Assembly (NCBI GenBank): GCA_937874445.1
Contig: CALNAL010000233.1
Coordinates: 1 to 19,185, forward strand
Reading direction: 5' to 3'
DNA length: 19,185 nucleotides
Source: an uncultured Acetobacteraceae bacterium
GTDB taxonomy: Bacteria > Pseudomonadota > Alphaproteobacteria > Acetobacterales > Acetobacteraceae
The notes under the pieces are model-generated. The model saw only the letters and a list, made by a program, of their open reading frames with translations. It was not told the origin of the DNA and did no database searches. Below, one piece after another: positions 1 through 6,885 of this stretch; within the stretch, counting starts at the first letter, position 1, and every line of letters begins with the position of its first letter. The position numbers were made by a program, and so were the translations under genes.

Positions 1-191
1 GGTTTTGGTCATGGATTCTTCCGGTCAAATTTTTCCGGAACGCAGCGAGAGTGTCATACGGCCATGAACCAACGGCTAACGCCCATGCCGGGGCGTCCCC
101 GGCAGAAGGGGGCGGCGGATTAACCAATTCGCTAGGCGTGTCGCGGAAACTGCAACGGCAGCGAACACGGCGAGACGGACCCATTTTTCCC

Positions 192-962
192 ATGATGACC
201 TTTGCGCCCCAGGACGCCTCTTCCCAGCCGCATCGGCGGGGTATCGATTCTTCCGGACCGGGGGGGGTGCCCGAAGGCGTGGGGCGCGGCGAGGAGATGC
301 GCTTCCTCTCCCGCCATCTGCTGCCCACCGGGGTGCGCAGCGGGCTGGAGGTTCAGATCCGCTGGCCGCGTCCCTGGCGCGGCGCGGGCGAAGGCGGGGC
401 GGGAGGACGGGTGGTCTCCTTCGGCGGGCGGGTGCTGCGCGCCGCCTGCCGCGAGGCGGAGCGCTGGAGCCTGCCGTGGCGGATCTCGGTGGGAGTGGCC
501 GCCTGCCAGATCACCCAGGGGCGGTTGCTCGCCCAGGTCGCCGAGGCGCTCGACGACTCCGGGCTCGACCCCGAGCGTCTCGAGCTGGAACTCTCCGAAG
601 CCACCCTGCTGGAGGCCGATGGCGACATGCTGCTGATGCTCTCGGCGCTGCGCGATCTCGGCACCGGCGTCGGGCTCGACGATTTCGGCGCCGGGCTGGC
701 CAGCCTCTCCCTGCTGCGTCACCTGCCGCTCAGCAGCCTCAAGCTCGACGCCACGCTGGTGCGCAACCTCCCCGCCGATCCCGAGGACTGCGCCCTGGTG
801 GATGCCCTGGTGGTGGCGGCGCACGGAGCCGGGCTGGAGGTGGTGGCGGCCGGTATCGATTCCGAGCCGCAGCGCGGCTTCCTCGTCGAGAGCGGCTGCG
901 ACGCCGGGCAGGGCCGCCTGTTCGGCGGGGCCGCCCCGGCCGGGGCCTTCCGCCCGGATTGA
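192..962 (+). CDS. Degenerate stand-alone EAL-domain protein (c-di-GMP phosphodiesterase-like, probably inactive)
   Basis: The protein (256 aa from this start) carries one EAL-type domain and no GGDEF, PAS or membrane segment. Numbering from an upstream GTG at 51, the EAL motif region reads LEVQIRW at 99-105, so the Glu survives but the motif is EVQ. The following segment is shortened. The usual Asn of the ISVN motif is Gly (ISVGVAACQ, 145-153). LELELSE, DDFGAG (210-215) and the Lys of LKLD are kept. The EGVE motif is AGID (267-270), losing both acidic ligands. Loss of the Asn and the EGVE glutamates suggests no catalysis, so a c-di-GMP-binding or protein-interaction role is likelier (inference). 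I chose ATG 192 (or 195) over GTG 51 because codons between 51 and 191 (TTA, CTA, CGA, ACA) lack the GC3 bias seen downstream. The Shine-Dalgarno sequence is weak for either start. The preceding 191 bases show nothing I can name. Confidence 0.72.
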   Translation: MMTFAPQDASSQPHRRGIDSSGPGGVPEGVGRGEEMRFLSRHLLPTGVRSGLEVQIRWPRPWRGAGEGGAGGRVVSFGGRVLRAACREAERWSLPWRISVGVAACQITQGRLLAQVAEALDDSGLDPERLELELSEATLLEADGDMLLMLSALRDLGTGVGLDDFGAGLASLSLLRHLPLSSLKLDATLVRNLPADPEDCALVDALVVAAHGAGLEVVAAGIDSEPQRGFLVESGCDAGQGRLFGGAAPAGAFRPD

Positions 963-987
963 GGCACGGCCTCCTCCAGCGGCCGCG

Positions 988-1105
988 CCGCGGCCGGGAA
1001 GGAAGAACCCCGAAAGCTTCATCCATGAAGGCCCCGCGCCTGGCCCGTGCGCGGATCCCTCGTGAAGAAAGTCCTTTTTACGTCCTCATATCTTCAGGAA
1101 AAATC
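988..1105 (-). repeat. Interspersed three-hairpin repeat, copy 3 (inverted, eroded)
   Basis: Read on the minus strand this stretch aligns along its length with the copies at 3378 and 16838. The shared blocks are AAAAAGGACTTTC (complement of 1067-1079), CCGCG...CGCGG around the middle stem, GGATGAAGCTTTC (complement of 1012-1024) and GGTTCTTC. The first and third hairpins have decayed. It occupies much of the 312-base gap between the EAL gene and the DUF3253 gene; I see nothing else definable in that gap. Confidence 0.7.
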
Positions 1106-1274
1106 ACGGTTTCCCGTTTCCCTGGGGAAGATCCAGCCCGCGACACGCCCGGCGATCATTCCACTTGCGCGACCACGGGACGGGTGGATCTGGCCGGCGC
1201 CTGTCCACGAAGCAACTTGCGCCGCGTCCCGATTGCCGCCATCTGCGTTGCAGCATGATGCGGAACAATCGTCG

Positions 1275-1592
1275 ATGACGGAAACCAGCCCCGAACCTGC
1301 GTCCCCTCCCGATCCTCTTGCCGGCGAGATCCTGCGTCAGCTCGCCGCCCCCGGCGTGCGCTCTCTCACGCCGGCGGACATCGCCCGGGCCCTGGCCCCA
1401 GGGGGGGAGCCGGGCGCGGAGTGGCAGGCGCGCCTGCCGGAGGTGCGCCGCCTCGCCCTGGTGCTCGCCCGTGCCGGGCAAATCGACATTCTCCGCCATG
1501 GCCGGCCCGTCGATCCGGCCGCCCCGGTGCGCGGGGTGATCCGCCTGCGTCTGCACCTCGCCACGGGAGAGAGCATTGCACAACATCCGTGA
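1275..1592 (+). CDS. DUF3253 domain protein
   Basis: This 105-residue protein matches the small DUF3253 family: an Ala/Leu-rich winged-helix-like fold with a conserved end of the type GRPVDPxxxxxGxIRLR (here GRPVDPAAPVRGVIRLRLH). The family has no established biochemical role; a DNA-binding or structural role is only a guess from the fold. The N-terminal 15 residues are Pro/Glu-rich and probably flexible. The ATG at 1275 is chosen because family similarity and biased codon use begin just after it; the upstream in-frame extension runs into the eroded repeat. Its last 17 bases overlap the start of the ABC exporter gene, so the two are probably translated from one mRNA. Confidence 0.7.
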   Translation: MTETSPEPASPPDPLAGEILRQLAAPGVRSLTPADIARALAPGGEPGAEWQARLPEVRRLALVLARAGQIDILRHGRPVDPAAPVRGVIRLRLHLATGESIAQHP

Positions 1593-3369
1593 GTTCCTGG
1601 CCGACGCCTGGCATCTGGCCAAGCCCTACTTCACCCGCTCCGAGGAACGGCGCATCGCCTGGCTGCTGCTGGTCGCGGTGGTCGCCATGCGCCTGGTGCT
1701 GGTGGCCATGGAAGTGGTGCTCAGCTTCTGGAACAACGCCTTCTTCAACGCGTTGCAGGACAAGGACTGGCAGAGCTTCATCGACCTGCTGCTGTTCTAC
1801 AAGCGCACCGCCTCCGGCGGCATCCTGCCCGGGTTCTGCGGCGTCGCCGTGGCCTACATCCTGATCGCCGTCTATCGCATCTACCTCACCCAGGGGCTGC
1901 AGATCCGTTGGCGGCGCTGGATGACGCGCGAGTTCGTCGGGGCCTGGCTCGCGCACCGCTCCTATTACCGCATCAGCCTGCTCGCCCCGGCCGCGGGGGA
2001 GGCCGCGAGCGGCATCGAGAACCCCGACCAGCGCATCGCCGAGGACCTGCGCGACTTCATCGGCGATTCCATCGCCGGCAGCCGCGGCATTCTCTCGCTC
2101 GGCATCGACCTGCTTTCCAATGTCGTTTCGCTGTTCAGCTTCATCACCATCCTGTGGACCCTCTCGGGACCGATGACGCTCTTCGGCCTTTCCATCCCCG
2201 GCTACATGGTGTGGGTGGCGCTGATCTATGCGGTGCTCGGAACGGTGGCGACGCATTTCGTCGGCCGGCCGCTGGCGGCGCTGAACTTCCGCAAGCAGAA
2301 GGTCGAGGCGGATTTCCGTTTCGCCCTGGTGCGGCTGCGCGAGAACACCGAGGGGGTGGCGTTGCAGGGCGGGGAGGCGGAAGAAAGCCGCAACCTGCTG
2401 ATGCGCTTCGAGGCGCTGGCCGCCAACTGGTGGGCGCTGATGCGCCGCTACAAGTTCCTCACCGCGCTCACCGCCGGATATGCGCAGGTGGCCTCGGTGT
2501 TTCCCATCGTGGTGGCGGCCCCGCGCTACTTCGCCGGGCAGATCCCGCTGGGCGCGCTGACCCAGACGGCCGGCGCCTTCGGCCAGGTGCAGGGGGCGAT
2601 GTCGTGGTTCGTCGATACCTACGCCGCCCTGGCCGCCTGGCGCGCCACCATCGAGCGTCTGGCCACCTTCCATCGCGCCATCGAGGCGGCGCGCGCGGCC
2701 GAGGGCGAGGGCATGCGTCCCGGCCCGGAGACGACGGATTTCGAACTGCGCGATGCCACGCTGGCCCTGCCCGACGGGCGCGCCTTGCTGGAGGGCACCA
2801 CCCTCACCCTGCGTCCGGGCGAATCGGTGGTGGTCACGGGCCGTTCCGGTTCGGGAAAATCGACGCTGTTCCGTGCGCTCGCGGGCATCTGGCCGTTCGG
2901 CCGCGGCGAGCTGCGACGTCCTGTGGGAGGGGCGCTGTTCCTGCCGCAGCGGCCCTATCTGCCGCTCGGCACGCTGCGCCACGCGCTGGCCTATCCCGCC
3001 GCGCCGGGGGCCTTCCCCGAGGCGGAGTTGCGCGAGGTGCTGGCGGCGGTGGGATTGGGCGCGTTGGCTGGCCGGCTTGAAGTGGAGGAGGACTGGTCGC
3101 ACCGGCTTTCGGGGGGCGAACAGCAGCGGCTGGCGATCGCCCGTGCGCTGCTGGTGCGGCCGGAGTGGCTGTTTCTCGACGAGGCCACCGCGAGCCTCGA
3201 CCCGCAGGGCGAGGCCGACCTCTACCAGCTGTTGCGCCAGCGCCTGCCGCGCACCGCAATAATATCGATAGCGCATCGTCCTGCCGTGGCCCAGTGGCAT
3301 GCCCGCCACCTGGTGTTCGAGCGCCCTGCCGAGGGGCCGGGGCGGCTGACGGAGGCGGGGCCCGCCTGA
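1576..3369 (+). CDS. BacA/SbmA/YddA-type ABC transporter, fused permease and ATPase
   Basis: A 597-residue half-transporter. The N-terminal part (about 1-330) is a multi-helix membrane domain of the SbmA/BacA class (ABC_membrane_2), with the family-typical opening helix and the NNAFFNALQDKDW segment. The C-terminal ATPase has Walker A GRSGSGKST (422-430), signature LSGGEQQ (511-517), Walker B LFLDE (532-536) and the switch His at 567. Relatives in this class (YddA, mycobacterial Rv1819c, BclA) move hydrophilic cargo such as peptides, bleomycin-like compounds or cobalamin; the substrate here is unknown. The start is TTG 1576, preceded by a GGGAGAG ribosome site, and overlaps the DUF3253 stop by 17 bases, suggesting translational coupling. 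Family similarity begins at the first residues, which supports this start. It probably functions as an inner-membrane homodimer. Confidence 0.9.
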   Translation: MHNIREFLADAWHLAKPYFTRSEERRIAWLLLVAVVAMRLVLVAMEVVLSFWNNAFFNALQDKDWQSFIDLLLFYKRTASGGILPGFCGVAVAYILIAVYRIYLTQGLQIRWRRWMTREFVGAWLAHRSYYRISLLAPAAGEAASGIENPDQRIAEDLRDFIGDSIAGSRGILSLGIDLLSNVVSLFSFITILWTLSGPMTLFGLSIPGYMVWVALIYAVLGTVATHFVGRPLAALNFRKQKVEADFRFALVRLRENTEGVALQGGEAEESRNLLMRFEALAANWWALMRRYKFLTALTAGYAQVASVFPIVVAAPRYFAGQIPLGALTQTAGAFGQVQGAMSWFVDTYAALAAWRATIERLATFHRAIEAARAAEGEGMRPGPETTDFELRDATLALPDGRALLEGTTLTLRPGESVVVTGRSGSGKSTLFRALAGIWPFGRGELRRPVGGALFLPQRPYLPLGTLRHALAYPAAPGAFPEAELREVLAAVGLGALAGRLEVEEDWSHRLSGGEQQRLAIARALLVRPEWLFLDEATASLDPQGEADLYQLLRQRLPRTAIISIAHRPAVAQWHARHLVFERPAEGPGRLTEAGPA

Positions 3370-3377
3370 GGCGGCAG

Positions 3378-3523
3378 GAAGGAAGGCCTTCTTTTTCCTG
3401 AAGGAAAAAGAAGCAAAAAGGACTTTTGTTCGTTTGGCTCCGCGCGGTTTTCAGCCGCTGAGCTTAACGAATGAAGCTTTCTTGGTTCTTCTTGCTCGCA
3501 AGACGAACACCTTGCCTTGCTTG
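3378..3523 (+). repeat. Interspersed three-hairpin repeat, copy 1
   Basis: It follows the ABC exporter stop. Hairpin 1 is a perfect 12-bp palindrome (CTTCTTTTTCCT, GA loop, 3388-3413). The middle stem is GCTC/GAGC plus GCGG/CCGC (3437-3463). Hairpin 3 is GTTCTTCTTGC against GCAAGACGAAC with one mismatch (3485-3508). It shares blocks of over 20 identical bases with the copy at 16838, in the same orientation. Hairpin 1 may also end transcription of the ABC gene, but it lacks the U-tract of a canonical terminator on either strand. Confidence 0.85.
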
Positions 3524-3607
3524 CCTTTCCAAACGGCGGTTGGGGCCTTTCCTCCGGGCCGTTTTGGCGCGATGTTGCCTGCCTTCGTTATCTCGGGGGA
3601 GTGCCGC

Positions 3608-4402
3608 ATGACCATTTCCGCGCTGGGCCGTCGTCTCGGGCAGGCCGAACGCCTGCGCATCCGTGCGGGCGAGATCACCGGCCCCACCGCCGGCCTCGCA
3701 CCGGGCAACGTGCAAGCGAATCTCGCCATCCTGCCGCGTGAGCTGGCCGAGGATTTCCTGAGATTCTGCCAGGCGAATCCCAAGCCCTGCCCGCTGCTCG
3801 CGGTGTCCGAGCCCGGCGCGGTGACACTGCCGGCCCTGTGCACGGATCTGGACATCCGCACCGACGTGCCGCGCTACCGCGTCTGGAAGCGCGGCGAGCT
3901 GGTGGACGAGCCTACCGACATCACGCACGTCTGGCGTGACGACCTGGTGGTGTTCGCGCTCGGCTGCTCGTTTTCCTTCGAGGACGCCCTGGTCGAGGAC
4001 GGGCTCGACGTGCGCCACATTTCCTGCCGCACCAACGTGCCGATGTTCCGCACCAGCGTGCCGACCCATCCTGCCGGGCGCTTCCATGGGCCGCTGGTAG
4101 TGTCGATGCGGCCCTTCACGCCGGCCGATGCGATCCGCGCGGTGCAGATCACCTCGCGTTTTCCCTCGGTGCATGGCGCGCCGGTGCATCTCGGTCTGCC
4201 CGAAGCGATCGGCATCAAGGACATCAACAAGCCCGACTACGGCGATCCGGTGCCGGTGAAGCCGGGCGAGCTGCCGGTCTTCTGGGCCTGCGGGGTCACG
4301 CCGCAGTCGGTGATTGCCGAGGTGCGGCCGGAGTTCTGCATCACCCACGCGCCGGGGGCGATGCTCATCACCGACCTGCGCAATTCCAACTTCGCGGTCT
4401 AG
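3608..4402 (+). CDS. DUF1445 family protein (putative hydro-lyase; YcsI/D-glutamate cyclase-like)
   Basis: At 264 residues the length is normal for the DUF1445/UPF0317 family. Recognisable family blocks are PGxVQANLAILP (about 36-47), LDIRTDVPRYRVW, the FALGCSFSFEDAL block, RHISCRTNVPMFRTS, GPLVVSMRPF, the DINKPDYGD block (about 216) and the C-terminal WACGVTPQ...THAPGAMLITD. The family is annotated as putative hydro-lyase, and the related animal mitochondrial enzyme DGLUCY converts D-glutamate to 5-oxo-D-proline; the reaction here is not known. ATG 3608 has a GGGGGA ribosome site 7 bases upstream. The upstream in-frame stretch overlaps the repeat and is not coding. Lying just before an IclR gene inside a sugar-acid block, it may act on a hydroxy or amino acid from the same diet (inference). 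Confidence 0.85.
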   Translation: MTISALGRRLGQAERLRIRAGEITGPTAGLAPGNVQANLAILPRELAEDFLRFCQANPKPCPLLAVSEPGAVTLPALCTDLDIRTDVPRYRVWKRGELVDEPTDITHVWRDDLVVFALGCSFSFEDALVEDGLDVRHISCRTNVPMFRTSVPTHPAGRFHGPLVVSMRPFTPADAIRAVQITSRFPSVHGAPVHLGLPEAIGIKDINKPDYGDPVPVKPGELPVFWACGVTPQSVIAEVRPEFCITHAPGAMLITDLRNSNFAV

Positions 4403-4432
4403 AGCCTGCCTGCATTCCCTTGAATCGCTGAT

Positions 4433-4463
4433 GGACTCTCGCGCCTTGCAGGAGCGGGAGTCC
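4433..4463 (+). other. Strong hairpin after the DUF1445 gene
   Basis: GGACTCTCGC and GCGGGAGTCC form a 10-bp stem with one G-U wobble and an 11-base loop, 30 bases after the DUF1445 stop. No U-tract follows, so it is either a Rho-type 3' end structure or an mRNA stabiliser. Confidence 0.45.
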
Positions 4464-4509
4464 GCGGCGATCGTGCCTGGCCAGCCGGAGTGTTCCCGCT
4501 ACAACCAAG

Positions 4510-4532
4510 TGTTGGACCATGATATACGAACA
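4510..4532 (+). promoter_or_regulatory. Possible operator upstream of the first IclR gene
   Basis: TGTTGG and CGAACA form a near-perfect inverted repeat (5 of 6 bases) with an 11-base spacer, 30 bases before the IclR start, in a locally AT-richer stretch. IclR genes are often autoregulated, which makes the placement reasonable, but the match is short and the site is tentative. Confidence 0.3.
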
Positions 4533-4561
4533 TTCTCGTCAAGACAGGCATCCAAGTTTCA

Positions 4562-5386
4562 ATGGATATTTCCGATACGACCGTTCCGGAGTCACTTGAA
4601 TCTGTTCCGGCGGGTGCCGCCGTGGCCCCTGTCCGGCGTCCGGCCGTGCCGGCCCTCTACAAGGCATTCGCCATCCTCGATCTGCTGGCGCGGCAGGGGA
4701 AGTGCAGTTTTACCGTGATCCAGCGGGAACTTGGCCTGCCCAAGAGCAGCGCGCATCAGTTGATCGCGGCCCTGTGCGACCTCGGTGCGCTGCAGACGGA
4801 TCCATCGGGGGGCTATCTGCTGGGGCTGCATCTCTGCGAGCTGGGGGCGATCGCGACCTCGCAGCGCTCCATCGAGCAGACGGCGCTGCCCTTCCTGCGG
4901 CGGCTGGCGCAGGAGGTGAACATGACCTGCCATCTTGGCATTCTCGAAGGCGGGGAGGCCGTCTATCTCGCGAAGGTCGAGGGGGAGCAGGAAATCCGCA
5001 TCAACACCTGGGTCGGCAAGAGGCTTTCTCTTTCGCGCTCGGCGCTGGGAAAGGCGCTGCTGGCCTGGCAGCCCGAGGAGGAGCGGCAGCGACTGATCGC
5101 GGGCATCGACTGGGTCGCCAGGACCGCGCACAGCATCACCGACGCGGCGACGCTGCGGCGTGGCCTGGAGGAAACCCGTGCGCGCGGCTGGGCAACCGAC
5201 GACGAGGAGGATGGGCCGAACATCCGCTGCGTGGCGGCCCCCATCTTCGACCGCGACCAGAACGTGATCGCCGCCCTCAGCGTCGTTTCCACGGTGCTCC
5301 AGGTGCAGACTTCCGACTTTCCCAGGATCGGCGCGCGCGTCTGCACAGTGGCCGCGGAGATTTCGCGCGCGCTTGGCTCGCGCTGA
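4562..5386 (+). CDS. IclR-family transcriptional regulator (first of two)
   Basis: This 274-residue protein has the IclR layout. An unrelated N-terminal tail (1-28) precedes a winged helix-turn-helix (about 31-90; recognition part LGLPKSSAHQLIAAL, wing around GGYLLG). The effector-binding domain (about 105-270) contains the family's LSRSALGKALLA segment, GWATDDEEDGPNIRCVAAPIFD and the closing AALSVV strand. IclR proteins bind small organic acids and control nearby catabolic genes. Its convergent neighbours are the dehydratase, aldolase and transporter genes, so it is the likeliest regulator of that operon, though the second IclR is a competing candidate. The ribosome site before ATG 4562 is weak. 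Transcription ends at the bidirectional hairpin at 5423. Confidence 0.9.
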   Translation: MDISDTTVPESLESVPAGAAVAPVRRPAVPALYKAFAILDLLARQGKCSFTVIQRELGLPKSSAHQLIAALCDLGALQTDPSGGYLLGLHLCELGAIATSQRSIEQTALPFLRRLAQEVNMTCHLGILEGGEAVYLAKVEGEQEIRINTWVGKRLSLSRSALGKALLAWQPEEERQRLIAGIDWVARTAHSITDAATLRRGLEETRARGWATDDEEDGPNIRCVAAPIFDRDQNVIAALSVVSTVLQVQTSDFPRIGARVCTVAAEISRALGSR

Positions 5387-5422
5387 GACGGCACTCCCAG
5401 CCGGAAGGGCAAGGCAGATACG

Positions 5423-5454
5423 AAAAGGGGCAGGCCGCATGACCTGCCCCTTTT
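5423..5454. terminator. Bidirectional Rho-independent terminator
   Basis: AAAAGGGGCAGG and CCTGCCCCTTTT are perfect 12-base complements around an 8-base loop. The stem is GC-rich with a T run on the 3' side on either strand, exactly between the convergent IclR (+) and transporter (-) genes. Confidence 0.9.
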
Positions 5455-5472
5455 GAAATTCCTCAAAGAAAA

Positions 5473-6813
5473 TCAGCTGGCTTTCGTTTCCATGGCGTTC
5501 CCGTCGGGCTGCGTCGCCGGAGTGCTTCCTATTTCCATGGAGCGATTGAAGTCGATCGCCAGGGAGGAAACGAGATAGCCGATGGCGGCCACAGTAAAGA
5601 ACATCATCGCCCCGTAGTAGGAACCTGTCGCCTGGATGATCATGCCGACCACGATCGGCACGATGGCGGAAGTGAGGTTGGAGCAGAAGTTCATGGTGCC
5701 GCAGATCGTTCCCGCCTTGGACTGGGCGCCGAGCAGCCCCGGCACCGACCAGTAGACGCTGGCCCAGCGTAGCGGGAACAGCGCGAGTGTCAGCAGCGCG
5801 ACCACGGCCATGTGGTTGGAGACCTGCGTCACCGCCCACAGGCAGACGCCGGAGGTGACGGCCGAGATCGCGAACAGGGTGTGGAACACGGTATTGGGCT
5901 TGCCGCCCGCCTTGCGCCACTTGTCGGCGATGATCCCTCCGATCTGCTGGCCCACGAAGCAGAGGAAGAACATGATGGCCACGGCCGTGCCCATCGACTT
6001 GAGGTCGAAGCCGTAGGTGTCCTTGAGATAGAGCGGGGTCCAGGTCATCAGGCCGTAGAACACCCACGAATAGCACGACCAGCCGCAAACCAGGGCCAGA
6101 ACGTTACGCTGTCGAAGGTAAGGCAACGCCTCGCGCAGACGGAACTTTTCGGCTTTGCCCTGCGATTTTGTTCCAGATTCGATCCAATTGAGTTCGGCTG
6201 TGTTGACGCGGGGATGCTCAGAGGGGCGGGTGCGGATGAAGAAGTAGGCGACCAGTCCTACCACCATGGTTCCCACGCCAGCAATCAGGAAGGCGGAGCG
6301 CCAGGAATCGAAGACGGCGATCAGGCTAGTGATGATGACCGCACCCACGGCGGTTCCCATCGGCGCGCCGCCATCGAGCAGCATCGAGCCGCGGCCGCGT
6401 TCGTTGGGGGTCAGCCAGTTGCCCATCAGCTTGGCGCCGGCCGGCATCACCGGGGCTTCCGCCACGCCGAGCCCGAGGCGGGTGAAGGCGAATGAGGTCG
6501 TGCCGCCGCACAACGCGCCGAGGCCCTGGAAGGCGCCCCAGATGATAGTTGCGGTCACGATCAGGGTGCGCGGCGTGAGCAGGTCGGCTAGCAGCCCGCA
6601 GGGGATCTGCATCAGGGCATAGGCCCAGAAGAACATACTGTTGAGCCAACCGATGACGCGCGCATCCTCGATATGGAAATCGGCGACGATGTGAGGCATT
6701 GCGATGGCGAGAGAGGCACGATCGACATAGTTGATCGTGCCCAGGATCAACATGAGGATGAAGATTTCCCAGCGGATGCTGGTCGGCTTTTGAGAGTGTT
6801 CGGAGGGAGGCAT
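5473..6813 (-). CDS. MFS transporter, ACS family (sugar-acid:H+ symporter, GarP/GudP-like)
   Basis: A 446-residue protein with about 12 membrane helices of the major facilitator superfamily. The ACS (anion:cation symporter) signature NYVDRASLAIAMP lies at 28-40, and the loop 2-3 motif has the form GLLADLLTPR. Members bring in glucarate, galactarate, hexuronates, tartrate and similar acids by proton symport; closeness to the GarP/GudP type is inferred from the first helix and the gene neighbour. It is the last gene of the minus-strand operon aldolase-dehydratase-transporter, 72 bases after the dehydratase stop, with a strong hairpin in that gap. The ribosome site before its ATG is poor, which could keep its translation below that of the enzymes. 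It ends 18 bases before the bidirectional terminator. Confidence 0.9.
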   Translation of the reverse strand: MPPSEHSQKPTSIRWEIFILMLILGTINYVDRASLAIAMPHIVADFHIEDARVIGWLNSMFFWAYALMQIPCGLLADLLTPRTLIVTATIIWGAFQGLGALCGGTTSFAFTRLGLGVAEAPVMPAGAKLMGNWLTPNERGRGSMLLDGGAPMGTAVGAVIITSLIAVFDSWRSAFLIAGVGTMVVGLVAYFFIRTRPSEHPRVNTAELNWIESGTKSQGKAEKFRLREALPYLRQRNVLALVCGWSCYSWVFYGLMTWTPLYLKDTYGFDLKSMGTAVAIMFFLCFVGQQIGGIIADKWRKAGGKPNTVFHTLFAISAVTSGVCLWAVTQVSNHMAVVALLTLALFPLRWASVYWSVPGLLGAQSKAGTICGTMNFCSNLTSAIVPIVVGMIIQATGSYYGAMMFFTVAAIGYLVSSLAIDFNRSMEIGSTPATQPDGNAMETKAS

Positions 6814-6840
6814 CTGTGAGGCTTTCTTGGTTTCCGTTGC

Positions 6841-6885
6841 CCGGGAGTATCCGGAGAGGGCGTTCCGTCCCCTCCGGATTCCCGG
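6841..6885 (-). other. Long intra-operon hairpin between dehydratase and transporter genes
   Basis: CCGGGA (6841-6846) pairs with TCCCGG (6880-6885), ATCCGGAG (6849-6856) with CTCCGGAT (6872-6879), and GGG with CCC, giving a 17-bp stem with small bulges and an 8-base loop. It directly abuts the TAA of the dehydratase gene. No U-tract follows on the minus strand, so it looks like an mRNA stabiliser or processing site rather than a full terminator. Confidence 0.65.

Noticed and set aside
51..191. Extended EAL protein starting at GTG 51
   Set aside because: Codons in this stretch include TTA, CTA, CGA and ACA, unlike the GC3-rich gene body; start at 192 preferred, though not proven.
1366..3309. 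Minus-strand open frame of 647 codons
   Set aside because: Antisense to the ABC exporter, whose Walker A, signature and Walker B motifs are all intact on the plus strand.
3388..3413. Perfect 12-bp palindrome as a plain Rho-independent terminator
   Set aside because: It is AT-rich with no T run after the stem on either strand, and it recurs as one part of a larger three-hairpin element.
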